A stretch of 64,000 nucleotides of DNA from Pseudorasbora parva (taxonomy: Eukaryota > Chordata > Actinopteri > Cypriniformes > Gobionidae): NCBI RefSeq assembly GCF_024679245.1, contig NC_090174.1, positions 15,021,350 through 15,085,349 on the forward strand, read 5' to 3'. This document shows positions 46,670 to 58,929 of the stretch, piece by piece. Every line of letters starts with the position of its first letter. The stretch's first letter is position 1. Position numbers and translations under genes: made by a program. The notes under the pieces are model-generated. The model saw only the letters and a list, made by a program, of their open reading frames with translations. It was not told the DNA's origin and made no database searches.

Positions 46670-46933
46670 ATGGAGAGTGAGCAGTCAGAAACATTTGGAG
46701 GCGGCGGAGGAGACAATTTATCAGGCTCCGACACGCTGTCAGAGGGCGAGACGCGAGCCGAGGCGTATGAACCCGAATTACAATTTGAGGAATTTAAATG
46801 TCACTCCTCAGATTTTGTAGGTGTTGACGGACAAGTGAGGGGACATGATTTTGATGAATGCAGCGACGAGATACAAGCAAGAAAAGAGGATGACCAAGAT
46901 GAAGGAGAAAACGAAGGGGACGAGGACGAAATG
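46670..46933 (+). CDS. Putative first coding exon of an unidentified gene, acidic
   Basis: ATG at 46670 (context GGGCAATGG) opens 88 codons ending at a GTAAAG donor, phase 0. The peptide starts MESEQSETFGGGGGDNLSG, is rich in Ser, Glu and Asp, and ends with an acidic run, KEDDQDEGENEGDEDEM. No signal peptide, no membrane segment, no domain recognised. GC content and absence of repeat matches set it apart from its surroundings, and a promoter-like cluster lies upstream. A nuclear or regulatory N-terminus is plausible but only a guess. No downstream exon could be identified up to 64000, implying a first intron over 17 kb, unless the ORF is spurious. Confidence 0.6.
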
Positions 46934-48095
46934 GTAAAGTACACTGATTGTAATAGCACTACTTAACACTCACGAGACATTCAGTTTGTATATGTTGATC
47001 ACCGCTGTAACGCGCGACTGCAGGTGTGTTTGTTTGGATTGAAAGAAACGCTCCGCAATGCTGGCGTTGACACATTGAAAATGATTTCCCATGTTGTTAC
47101 TGTAAGTAGAACGGGTTTGAGTTGGAGTCTGTTTGGAAGATTTTAAATGTGTATGTATTTCCACTTGTTTGTCAGAACATGCATACTAAATTGCAATTGC
47201 TATTTAAATATTACATGATATTGCTTTTTTCTTCTAAGTTTAACCATCTACAAAGATAAAGTTGCTTCACAAATTCATCCAAAATCGTGCATCCCCTTAA
47301 AGTACAAACCAGTTTACTTTATTAATGCACGTACTTGTTGTTATTGTGAGTGGGGCATTCAGTACATATTCTAAATATGCATCAAACTAACTTAAATAAC
47401 TTGTACAGAGAGCAATAACTTGCTCTGCATCTTTTCTTTCCACTTGATGTCTCCATCCATCCATCCATCCATCCATCCATCCATCCATCCATCCATCCAT
47501 CCATCCATCCATCCATCCATCACTTTTCACAATTAATTCCTGGATAAAAGTCTCACCCACAATTTATTGTTGATTGTCCTGTTTCATATGGAATTATGCC
47601 ACGTCATAGAAATCAAATGACTTGTGAATTTCATTTTGTTACTTATTAGTCTATACAATAGGCTGTTGTATCCCAATGCTTGCAGACGTTCCTAACATTC
47701 AGCTGTAATTTGTGGGTGCTTGTTTACACAAACTTTCTCGCATGTAGTTTCATCTGGTTTCAGTTTCATTCAGCTGTATTTGTGGTGTTTGTTTCATAAA
47801 AACAAAAGCTATAGTTGCTTGTTTCTTACAATAGGTTATTAAAATCAAAGAGGGATAGTCTAACTTGAAAAGTAGGTTAGTCATTGTCAGACACTTTCTG
47901 ACTGGTTTATCCAGCATTATGTCAGACTCTTTCACTGGGAGTGACGTCTAATTGCCTTGCCTGAGGATTAGATGGCTTTGTTACACCAATCAGATACCTG
48001 AGATTCGTGTCACTCTCACAGCCGTGTTGTCTAATGTGAGTAGGAATGAGTGATTTAAGAGACAGGACTACCCCTTTGCCACAGTGTTAGTAGAC
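46934..48095 (+). other. Presumed intron 1 of the plus-strand gene
   Basis: Unique-looking sequence with a (CATC)n tract at 47454-47521. No exon signal. Confidence 0.5.
47454..47521. repeat. (CATC)n microsatellite
   Basis: About 17 CATC units. Confidence 0.97.
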
Positions 48096-48099
48096 TTAA

Positions 48100-49180
48100 A
48101 GGGATAGTTCACCCAAAAATGAAAATTAGCAAATGATTTACTCACCCTTAAGTCATCCTAGGTGTATATGACATTCTACTTTTGGAAGAATACAGTCAGA
48201 GTGTCTATTTAAGTGCAAATAGTACGGCTTGTTGGCAAGTGTCATTCGCACTAGCGCTGCCTAACAATGCCTGTTTGGGACAAACAAGATAAAAAGATAT
48301 TTCAATGTCTTCAGTGGTGCAGTAAAGCTTAATGATCTAGGTTTTGATGTGATAGACACAGGTTCGAAACCACCTTTCGCTGAGCTTGCTCTTTTTTTTC
48401 TTTTCTCATCACATCACATCACATCTGGAATGCATTTACTTTCAATAAAAATATTTTTTTTTCTTCTAAAAGTGGAAATAAAGCGCCTAACAAAATGTTT
48501 AATAATACATTTGTAGGGAGGGCTTTTATTATCCCATTTAGGGAGCATCTGTTTAATAATTTTAATAAATATAATCAGTTACAGTTATTATTGCATCCTG
48601 CTAATGTACAACCATACTAAATGTATCTGTCAAAATAAATATAAATTGCATGTAATTATTATTTACATATTGCAAAGTACTGCTACTTTTGCATGGTGTT
48701 TATAGAATATATAACTATTTTCACTTGCTATTTCACTTAGTAAATTTGCTTTTACAGCTATTTGCACATGTATCATCTATCGCTAAGACACATCTATCAT
48801 CTATTCAGTGTACATAGAATCTAATTTACACTTAGTGTAAATAGCATATTTTCTTTTCATGCAAATAGCCGCTACGTAATTGCGTATTAAAATGTCCTGC
48901 CTCTTCCTAGCTTTATAATACAGAATAACTGTTTCTGTTTTGAAGTAAAAGTATATAAATTCAGCACATCTATCCATCATAAAAGTAATCCATACGAACG
49001 ATACACTTTTATGGACCTCAAAACAGCCATTCACTGCCATTATAAAGCTTGGATTAGCCATGACGTTTTTATTTTTATTTATTTAACTCTGTTTGTATTC
49101 TTCTGAAAGAAGAAGGCCATATACCTAGGATGACTTGAGGGTGAGTAAATCATTGGCCTATTTTTGGGTGAACTGTCTTT
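48100..49180. mobile_element. TTAA-flanked element with AGGGATAGTTCACCC ends, 1081 bp
   Basis: TTAA at 48096-48099 and 49181-49184. Left AGGGATAGTTCACCCAAAAA, right TTTTTGGGTGAACTGTCTTT; arms continue as GATTTACTCACCCTTAAGTC and GACTTGAGGGTGAGTAAATC. No transposase. These ends are very common in cyprinid genomes (from memory). Confidence 0.87.
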
Positions 49181-49690
49181 TTAAACTGGCAGAAGACTTC
49201 TGAGAAACGACCCGCCTCCCTCCGCTCCTATTTGTTTACACAAAGGCATTCCAGCTACTGCATATTTATACACTCTCAATATGAACAATCATTAAATGGC
49301 TCGATACACATGTAGCCAGCAGAACTTAAACCTTTAAGTATCTGTAGTATTGAACTGTTGTTTCAAGGGATGTCAATAATGTACTGTGCTACCTTAGACA
49401 TAAACATTATAGACTTCTTGTGTGAAGTACCTTAGAGTAATATTTAAAAAAAATGCATTAATACAGTAATTGTTCAGTACTATGTGTACGGTCACATTCA
49501 CAACACTTACTCTTATAGGTAAAACGGATGTGGCATGTTTTACCATGCATAGTCTTGCTGCATCTAAAGAGTGAATGTTGCTAAATTTGTCTAAAACATG
49601 CGGGTTCTCATGAAAAACTTAAAAGTTTGTTCATGCACAAACTGCTGTTTTTTGCATGCATACATATGTCTAAACCAAATGTATGGTTAA

Positions 49691-50010
49691 AGCTGTACTA
49701 TGTAATTTTCCCGTCTGCTAGAGGTCGCCTATTCAAAACAAAGGCGTAGTTTGATAAAGCCAACTTTCAGAGCATATACTAGGAAATGTTCGGAGTTTAG
49801 CCGACCGGATACGGTGAACGTTTAATCTATCAACAAGCTCTGTTTCACCTTCGTTGCTCTGGTTGGTTGTAGCGCTATCCTATCACGTGCAGAGGGAGTT
49901 TGAAAGACAACCGTTTATCCCGCCCCTCAGATTTCGCCCTGTCAACGGTGAGTTTCCAGACCAAACATCTTGGATGTGGGTCTGGCTTGTCACGCTAACG
50001 TAGTGCACCT
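49691..50010. mobile_element. TTAA-flanked MITE, 320 bp
   Basis: TTAA on both sides; left AGCTGTACTATGTAATTTT, right CTAACGTAGTGCACCT, an imperfect inverted repeat. No coding region. Confidence 0.75.
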
Positions 50011-50014
50011 TTAA

Positions 50015-50620
50015 ATCTGAGCATCTAATTTCATGTAAAACACCCCAAAAAGGTTTGGATCTTCAATTTTTGTTTGAATTGTTACTGATATGTCAGCAAA
50101 CCTCTGGGTAAGCAGAATAAACTATTTGTAAATTTATATTGAATGATTGCACCACTTTTAGCATGAGAAATAAATTCTTTACTGTTTTTCAAAGACTCTA
50201 ATTTGCTACACAAAATGATCTACTTCTTAAATTTGAGAGATCATTGTAATATTTACTATTGTGAACCGCGTTGAACATTTGTGGTGGTGGTCGGTCTCAG
50301 CCATGTGCATAGCAAAGCTGTCTTGCGCAGTTACAGTAGTTTGACCCAAACCTGAACGCTTTAACTCCTCAGCCCCATTTCAGGTCTCTTAAATAGCCTT
50401 TTTCTCTTTTCAACCTTCCCTCATGAATACTGCCCTAGAAAAGTAAAGGCTATGAATGAAAAGACAGCAACACTGCGCCACTGTCCTAAACGTGTCTTTT
50501 ATGCTTAAAGGTGTGGCAGCCAGCTTTCTGGGACAGTTGTAGTGATCAAGGTTTTGGTTTTAGCCACAGTGTAAAAAATCTTAATCTGATTTTTAAAAAT
50601 GTTCTCTTTTTCAGTCTTAA
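50015..50620. other. Intron segment, no recognised feature
   Basis: No element borders or exon-like frames. It ends at TTAAAGGTGCGGTAAGCAAT (50620), which may be the left end of another TTAA MITE broken by the hAT. Confidence 0.45.
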
Positions 50621-50671
50621 AGGTGCGGTAAGCAATTTCTGAGAAACACTCAAAAAATTAAACGTTGGATC

Positions 50672-52000
50672 TAGGGATGCACCGATCCGACACTCCGTAT
50701 CGGTATCGGCTCTGATCCGCCATTATTTGCCAGATCGGGTATCGGTCAGACAGGACCGATCCAAATTTGATATTGTGCGCATAATATTCTGTGTTATTGT
50801 TAAGCCCCAGTGCCCCACAAAAGGAACAAAAACGTATTATCAACGATTCATGTACTATATTATAAGTGTTCTGAATCCATTCCATAGTTTAATGTGAGTA
50901 CAGATTAATGTTTAAGTCATTAAACTTAAGTTCACGCGAATGCTTCCCTCCGCTGCGGCTGTCAGTCATTCTCCATTCAGCTTTAAACTGTCGCATTCGG
51001 TTACGACAGTCAGACTTAACACGATGAAACTCTCTCCAAGATGATTTTCGTTCCTTTTATTATGCTTGATCTGGAGATAACACTCTTTGGTTTCTCATAA
51101 AATGACAATCTGCTGGCATTTATTGCTGTGAATCGTGTTACTTTCTACCAGGTGTCTGTTAGATCACAACACTGGACTAGTTATTATACTGTTCTTCACA
51201 CACAGTAACTGAAATGTTGAACTGTTAAAATAAACGGCTTATAAGAATACTGCATAGATGCACTACATCTTGTTTTGAACTTCTCAATGATGCGGACGGA
51301 GGCACGGAGCGTGGCACGCTGTAAGCATGTGACTCCGTTTTGCTTCAAGCGAATTATCCTGCGCACGGGATGTGCATACACGCTTTGTGCCGCTCTATAT
51401 TATAACTCTTTTGTGCTATGAAAGCCTTATTAATAGCCTTTCTTGTTCTGCCCTATCTATATGTTGCTGCCTCATTAAAAGATGCACTATACATTTAAAT
51501 TAAATGTAATTTCTTAGTATACAGGCCCATGTCAATAAATTTATTTACTTGTTTTGCATAAATATATATTGTGTGTAGCCTAACATTTTACCAAATTTAC
51601 AGCTACACTTATTCACCTTTTTGGTTTCCTTTATTTCCCCCCCACTAAATGTTTAGATTTTATACAATTATTGTGCACTCGTGATTTTGTAACTTTTGCT
51701 GCGGAATTATTCACTAATCTAATTTATTCACCATCTATAGTAGTAGGCTATTTTTGTCATAGATTGTGATTTTTATATATATTTATTTTATTTGTTGTTT
51801 TCCTTTATAATAAAGTCTGTATTTAGTTGATTGTGTTTAGCTCTCAAAATAGTGATTTTCAATTCAACACACTAAGGTTTAGAAATTCTACATATCATTT
51901 TTATACAAAACTGCATTGGTATCGGATCGGTTTAGTATCGGTATCGACCGATCCTCAGAATTTTTATCAGTTCTCAAAAAATGCTATCGGTGCATCCCTA
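50672..52000. mobile_element. Non-autonomous hAT element, 1329 bp
   Basis: TAGGGATGCACCGATCCGA and its inverse ATCGGTGCATCCCTA; flanks gttggatc / gtttgatc agree at 7 of 8. Subterminal TATCGGTATCGG repeats on both sides. No transposase ORF. Confidence 0.87.
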
Positions 52001-52089
52001 GTTTGATCTAGGGCTGTCAATCTTCCCCCATTATCCCATTCGAATTTAATTCATTATTCTTTTTTTATATTCAAATTAAATTGTATTAT

Positions 52090-52856
52090 ATTCTCTGTTG
52101 TGTGAACAGGGAGCAGGTGGAGAAAAGTCTAGAGAGGTGAAGGTTTGCTCTGGAGAGAAGAGGAATGAAGGTTAGTCGCAGCAAGACAGAATGTGTGTGA
52201 ATGAGAGGGAACCAAGTGGAACATTAAGGTTACAGGGAGAAGAGGTAAAGAAGTTGAATTATTTTAAGTACTTAGGGTCAACAGTCCAGAGCAATGGGGA
52301 GTGTGGAAAAGAGGTGAAGAAGCGTGTGTAGGCAGGTTGGAATGGGTGGAGAAAAGTGTCAGGTCTGTTGTGTGATAAAAGAGTACCAACAAGAATAAAA
52401 GGAAAGGTGTACAGGACAGTAGTGAGACCAGCGATGTTGTATGGTTTGGAGACAGTTGCACTGAGGAAAAGACAGGAGGAAGAGCTAGAGGTAGCAGAGC
52501 TCAAGATGTTGAGGTTCTCTTTGAGAGTGACGAGGATGGATAGGATCAGGAATGGGTACATCCGATGGACAGCACATGTGAGATGTTTTGGAGACAAAGT
52601 TAGAGAGGCCAGGTTGAGATGGTTTGGACATGTTCAGAGGAGGGAGAGTGAATACATCGGTAAAAGGATGCTGAGGTTAGAGCTGCCAGACAGGAGGTCA
52701 AGAGGAAGACCAAAGAGGAGGTTTATGGATGTAGTGAAGGAGGACATGAAGGTAGTCGGTCTGAGAGAAGAGGATACAGAGGATAGGACTGGATGGAGGC
52801 AGATGATTCGCTGTGGCGACCCCTGAAGGGAACAGCCGAAAGAAGAAGAAGAAGAA
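52090..52856 (+). mobile_element. LINE 3' fragment with (GAA)n tail
   Basis: The reading frame at 52356-52826 gives TRIKGKVYRTVVRPAMLYGL, RWFGHVQRRE and MIRCGDP, the C-terminal end of a non-LTR RT protein; upstream frames (52090-52355) show KYLGSTVQSNGECGKEV. Ends in an AGAAGAAGAAG tail. 5' truncated. Clade (RTE-like?) uncertain. Confidence 0.8.
52356..52826 (+). pseudogene. LINE ORF C-terminal remnant
   Basis: 156 codons open to the natural stop; covers RT thumb and the Arg-rich tail (RRSRGRPKRRFMDVVKEDMK). Catalytic RT motifs are not present, so it is a dead 5'-truncated copy. Confidence 0.8.
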
Positions 52857-52920
52857 TTTGAATATTAAATGCTCAAAAATGACTTATTATTATTTACTAT
52901 GTATCTATCTAGGTAGTCTA

Positions 52921-53027
52921 CACTGTAAAAAAAAATTCAGGTCTCCAATTGAAAATTTTCAAGTGACTGATCACATATAATTTTTTTTTTAGTTGGCCGA
53001 ATTGAATTTCTATATAAAATATGGATA
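52921..53027. repeat. Left end of a CACTGTAAAA MITE
   Basis: TA then CACTGTAAAAAAAAATTCAG, a family A-like tip with a different body. No right end assigned. Confidence 0.4.
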
Positions 53028-54101
53028 AGATGAATAAGAAATATGGGCTGTACCGAGTCTTTCCGGAAAAAACCGAGCGCCTGGAGGCGTATCGTGTGGG
53101 CGGAGCTAAAGAATGACGAGCGCGCAAAGCGGTGACGTCCTCAAGCGTGGAGAAACCCATGGCTATCGAGCTCAGCTAATACAGATAATGATCCAGAATC
53201 AGATCCGGAGGTTGAAATAAATTGAACAGGAGAAACAACAACAGCAGGACGCCCGTCTCTGTGGTATGTACTGTATTTAGTGGCCTGTCAACATTTGTGT
53301 GTCTTTACTCGCAGTTTATGAGGACATGATTTGGTTTATGGACTATTGTATGCGACTAAACCTTAGCAGTAGCAAGCAAAACGGTTTTGCACGTCAGACT
53401 AGTGTAACGTTATACATAGAACAACAATGGAGTCCGTTAGCGCATTTGAATGAAGAAGCACGCGATCGTGTCGTTTACTGATGTTTACTCACGCAACGAT
53501 AGCCAACAGCATAGACATTTGAAGCAGTTTTTCTCACTGGCTGCTTCCAAAGCAGGACCGACCCTTTATCGCTGGGACCGCTCCGTCAAAAACACACTTC
53601 TTAGGTATGATTTGGTAAAGTCCTGACAGCGGTGGAGATCCACTTTTGTGATGTTGTGAAGCTTCCCGTCATTTCTGCGTTCAAATCGGGTCAAATGCAG
53701 CGCTGCCTTCCCGGAATGCTGTGCTGAAGCGTTGAAGTCACCCATAGGAATAAAGTGGAGCGCGGCGCCTGGATCGACTGGATCTGCACCTGAGAGAGTG
53801 TTTATGGGCGTGCATTTCCTCTCTCGCTCTAGTAACGCGCGTGCGCACCCTACCGGGAGAAAAGCCCGTACGGCCCATACAATGACCTTCCGCTCTTATT
53901 AACGTCAAGCCGACCCATACTCGAAAAAAACTCTCCGAAACTTGTGAGAACCGGAAGGAGTATTTTTGACACAGAAATACTCCATCAAACATCCAACATT
54001 AGTTTTTGAAACTTTGTCTATGTTTAGGATGGGAATCCAAGTCTTTAACAGTGTAAAAAGCTCAGTATGCATGAAACAGCATTTCACCAACCCCCCCCCC
54101 T
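53028..54101 (+). mobile_element. TTAA element with poly(C) end, left side truncated
   Basis: Body parallels 39680-40420; the right end GCATTTCACCAACCCCC... then TTTAA is the inverse of the left end of the copy at 39566. TTAA at 54102-54105. Together the two copies give a full element with G-rich/C-rich termini. No transposase frame recognised. Confidence 0.72.
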
Positions 54102-54436
54102 TTAATAAACAGAACTGCATGCGTCTTGTGGAAGAACATCACAGCCGGAGCTACTTCTCTCTGTTTAATGTCTATGGCAAGAATTGTGATAATATGTTGA
54201 TCTTTTGGGGAAAAAAGAGGATTTATAATATTATTGTCAAATCACCCACCCCTCGCTCACCGCATCACATTTTTTCCAAGATATGTTACTCACTTTTTTT
54301 TCTCTTGTTATTTAGAATCCAACAATTACATAATGTAAATGTTCCATACAAAAAAAATCGTTTATTGGGGTACAATTAGCTTAATTGTTCAGAAAATGTC
54401 TCAATGCAAAATGCGTCAGAATGGTAGACTTTTTAT

Positions 54437-54498
54437 TCATTCATTCATTCATTCATTCATTCATTCATTCATTCATTCATTCATTCATTCATTCATTT
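54437..54498. repeat. (CATT)n microsatellite
   Basis: About 15 CATT units. Confidence 0.96.
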
Positions 54499-57400
54499 CA
54501 CCTCATTCTGAAATTGTTGCTCACTCTTTCTTTGAACGTGTGAATAAAAAGTTTTGCTTTATGCATGAGAAGGCATAATGCTGATGCTTGTCATTTTTTT
54601 AGCAATATTTTGATTACGCTGTCTGAATGAATTGGTCTGATTTCATCACTTGCTAAATATAAATAAAAGGTTTTGTATTACAGTGTGAACAAAGTCTCAG
54701 AGACACTGGCAGTTCAGCACTAATGCAATCCTAAAAATGATATTACATTAGCAAGCCTAAAAGAATTATATTTATCCTTCCTTGATTATTGTTGTAATCT
54801 GGTTTAAAATGTCATACCTTTAATCTTTTCTAGTCATATTTTGACCAGTGAATCATTCATGACCTCGTGACGGTTTTTGTTTTTATCAGTCTGAATTATC
54901 TGTTGAGGAGCCCTCGATAGCACTCGGCAAGTGAAAGTCCATTTCCGGGGTTATAAATAACCATCCATTTATTTTAACAGGGTTTCTCAGACCTGTAAAG
55001 AGGATGTAGAGTGTTGGTGAATGGCTTACTTGCTAAGAGGATTTGCCTTTAATCTGTTTAGGGTTTCTCCTTTGTCCATTATGGGTGATGTCATCCTCAG
55101 CATGCCTGTCTGTTTGCTGTTGATTTATTGGTTTTGTTTGGTTCACTGTTGATGAGGGAGATAGCATTGGCTTTTGGGGGAACCTTTTAATGGAACACCA
55201 ATGGCATTGAGAAGGAATTTCACATCACCAGCGTGGGCATCTTCTGATGGGTGTAGGGTAAGAAATCCTTAAACATTAACTTTAAGAGAACTGAAAAGAG
55301 AAACTTTTTTTCCGTTATTTTTTTCTTTTTTCCTCAATCCGTATAACTTTGGATATTGGCAGTTAATGCATTAATTTTATTGACTAGTTACCTACCTTTG
55401 GTTTAGGTTACATCAATATTGCAGTTACTTTATGGCTAAATCAAAATGATCTAAACCCCTAAAACTCAAACAATAATTTAGTTCACAATTGTGCTTATAG
55501 GTTTCACAGTTTGGGTTTGTTCTAGAATATACATGTATGAAAACAAAATATTAGTAAACTAAAATGGTTTTTAATTTGAAGCTGCTAATGATATAATAGC
55601 AGACAAACAACTTTGTTTGATTTGTGCTATTATAATTGTACTGCTTAATGTTATACCAGCATAGATTTTTTGAAGTGCCATCCTAATATCACCTGCGTGG
55701 ACATTTGGCTGCAGTAACACAAACCATTTTGTAATGTATAATTTAAACTAAGGTGTCTATTCTTTATCTGTATCTGTATTCAATCTTGTGATGTGATGGT
55801 GCTGTTTGAGACAGATTCTGGATAGGATACTGGATTATAAAACAATAAGCCCGAGGATCCAGGGAAAGTGAAAGGCTTGGCAAACACATCCATTTTTTTT
55901 GTTTGTTAAGGAAGTGTGTTCTAGTTGCTCAACACTCTTGTGCAGTGTCTGCAGTTTGTGCTACTCTGTGCTATTTAATGTCCATTGTGCTTGGATGGTA
56001 CAATGTTTATTATAACACACATTTTGTTGGAATTTGCGTATTTATGCCATGGTATTGGTGATGATTTGGTTGTGTAGCAAGGCCATATCAATGAATTGCA
56101 TCAAAAAGCAGACCCCTTTGTTGCACAGGGCTGCAAAAACTATTGATAATGAATATTCATATTTATGCAATGACAATGCTAACGGATATCTTTAATAGAC
56201 CTCCATGATTCTCATTGTACTACACAAAGACCCGCATAATTCATGATTAGTTTTAATTCATAAATTACATTCTTAATTTTTTATATAGGTGTTCTAGTCC
56301 TTGTCCCATGTTAATGTTAATTAAAGTATCAAGGCATCTGTCGATTACTATTTTCAGTCTGTAATATGATTTGGGATGCACTAATTTTACCTTGCATACT
56401 ATGTTAAACAGATATACTCCCTTAACTTCTTAACTGTACGCAAACAAGCATCTTGACAACTTGATCCTATTATATATCCCCATTATAACCACAAAGCTGT
56501 CTACACTGCAAATGTGGTCTAGTTTTGACACATTGTGCAACAGCTTTGTTGATTTTATAATGGGAATGATCCAGTTTTATCCTGCTGCCTGCTTTCTTTA
56601 TATACGGTATAGACAGTTCAAAAATCAAGGTTATGTTGAAGAACTTTCAATGGAAGTGACTGGGGTTTTAAAAACAGAAATGTGATGCTTATAATTTTAT
56701 AAAAGCAATTACATTAATTATTCTGTTAACCTGTCAAATCCAACCTTTATTTATACAGCACTTTTTGCAATGCCAGTTGTTTCAAAGCAGCTTCTCAGTG
56801 TTAAACAGGAAAATAATGCAACCGTTTTTGATTCTGCAACAGGTTAAAACCTGTGTATAATTTGAGCTGTAAAGTTGTTTAAATCCAGATTTTTATAGTT
56901 TAGTCAATGTTTTCAAAGCTAAACTTTACTATTGCTAAAATTGTAATGGTTATGGTTTGGCCTCATTCTGTTCCATCTTTTTTTTTCAATAAGAAAGGGA
57001 ATATTTTTTATTATTATTATAAGATTAAGGTTAACTCTTATCAAACCCAGAATATTGCTTTAAAGTTACATTGTAACCATGGAGTTTGCATGGTGTGTTT
57101 TTAGAGATACACTGACATCTGGCATACTTCTGTCATTTTGGGAGTTCCTTCATGAATGAACATGTCCAAATAAAGATGAAGTGAAATTTCCTTTTCCTCC
57201 ACATACAAGAAATGTGCAACAACGTATACTCTATCATGCTTCTAAACCACACATCTGTTTATGTCCAGAGGGAGGCTTTATCAACACAGGAAACATGACT
57301 TTGCTACTGAGATTTTGCAAGGCTATTGACATTTTTTGGGGGGAACATGGCTCTTTTAGTCTTTTAGGACAGTGGGAACTTCTGTGACACCGGGACATTT

Positions 57401-57743
57401 TGGTGTGGCTGACCTCAGACACACAGCTCAGTTAAGTAATGTGAGCTGTTTAACCTCAAGAGGAACATGATTTAGTTGGAAATGGAGCAGGGGAAATGTT
57501 AAGGTCAGGCAGATGTACAGTGATGACGTTGGGTTTTGCACTAAAGATCTGCAAGATTTTCATGATGGGGAGTATAAATATTTTTTTCTTTAAGGTCAAA
57601 TATGCCATTTCTTGCAGTTGTATCTACTCTGGGATAATTTAAGAAATGTCAGATGCCACAGCTGAGTTTTACTTTTGGCCACCTTAAAAATACTTTTGTC
57701 ATTTAATTAAACAAATGCTTTTGCTAATTTTGTTTTTGAAATA
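54499..57743 (+). other. Presumed intron, largely unique
   Basis: About 3.2 kb without recognised exons. 56740-56830 has TTTATTTATACAGCACTTTT...TTTCAAAGCAGCTTCTCAGT, a fragment of an L2 3' end in minus orientation. Reading frames at 56461-56685 and 57181-57387 show no motif. Confidence 0.5.
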
Positions 57744-57747
57744 TTAA

Positions 57748-58539
57748 AGGGTTACTTCAGCGATTAGCATATGGCTTTGTATCAGTAGAAACCCTGAAGT
57801 ATATTCAAATGATTGTGCTTTCCCCCCTCATATCCCCCTGAGACAAGAGATTTATGCATTTTATTTCTGGAAAAATTCCTCCTATGATGCAAATTGACGA
57901 TATTTGCATCATAGAAGTAATGTTTGGCCAAAGGCTAAAGACAACAGCCAGCAGAGGGCGCCATTTCCACATGTTTTGAACTCGCGCTTGGGGGATGGTG
58001 ATCACACTCACAGCTCAGCTCGCAGCTGCAGGCACTCATTTAAACGGAGCTATGGTGAGCAATGTAAGTCTTTTAACTTCTCAAATTAATTTCTATGAAA
58101 GTTAAGCATGCAAAGGCATGAACTGAAACGCGCCAGACTGAACTCGCGTTGTGAATGTATGCTGCGAGAGTAGTCGCGATTACCTCAGCTCTCATCACGA
58201 GAGCTCATCAGCTCATTTATCTCACTCGTGCAGTTAGTGCTCAGTGCTTTGATACTCGCGCAGTGACTCACTCATTATATTGAACAGACACGTTCAGTTT
58301 TTAATTGTAGTGTCTTCTCCAACTCAGTCACAGTAATCCAGTAGGTGGCTTTGGGAATGGCCTCACAGGGCAGCGAAGCATTCTGGGAATTGTAGTCTTT
58401 CATCCCCATGAGAGAAAAATACATTTTTCTGTCTTTTCTCAGTCTAGAAGGCACCAAATTCAAAAATAATTTCACATTTCTACTACATTGATGACCCAGT
58501 TTAAATACAGATTCATCTTCCCAGCGCTGAAGTACCCCT
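57748..58539. mobile_element. TTAA-flanked MITE, 792 bp
   Basis: TTAA on both sides; AGGGTTACTTCAGCGATTAG and CCAGCGCTGAAGTACCCCT inverted. GC-richer centre, no transposase. Confidence 0.85.
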
Positions 58540-58929
58540 TTAATATTTGTGTTAGTCATTTTAAACTAATTGATCTCATTTGTGAGTCTGGTAAATGGTG
58601 ATCTATGACAATAATGACGGTTATACGTATTGTTGATGTTCAAGTTTGTTTGTGCCTATTTCTTAGGTGAGGGATTTGTATATTGTTACAGTTTAGCGTT
58701 AGGGTAAGCATACACTGTTATAAAACCCCCTGCTACTAAAATCTCTTGTATCTTTAACATATTTTGACAATAGTTTTGGGTATTGTTTACATTTTAGTGA
58801 GTCCAATTCTGCTTATCGATTTAAAATCTTAATGATTCCCAGTTTCGATTCCAATAAGGAAAAAAAACTAAAACATAATTGATACAAACAAAAAGCTATG
58901 AAGCCAACAACAACTAAGGGTGTGTTCTA

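Noticed and set aside
53299..53481. 60-codon ORF similar to one in the copy at 39740-40020
   Set aside because: The frame is not kept in the other copy, which has small indels, so similarity reflects the repeat and not a protein.
54049..54053. CAGTG followed by TA as a possible right end for the CACTG tip at 52921
   Set aside because: The surrounding sequence belongs to the poly(C)-ended TTAA element, which continues past this point to 54101.
56461..57387. Candidate further exons of the plus-strand gene
   Set aside because: Frames begin with chance ATGs, lack acceptor-donor pairs of the right phase and show no acidic or domain continuity.
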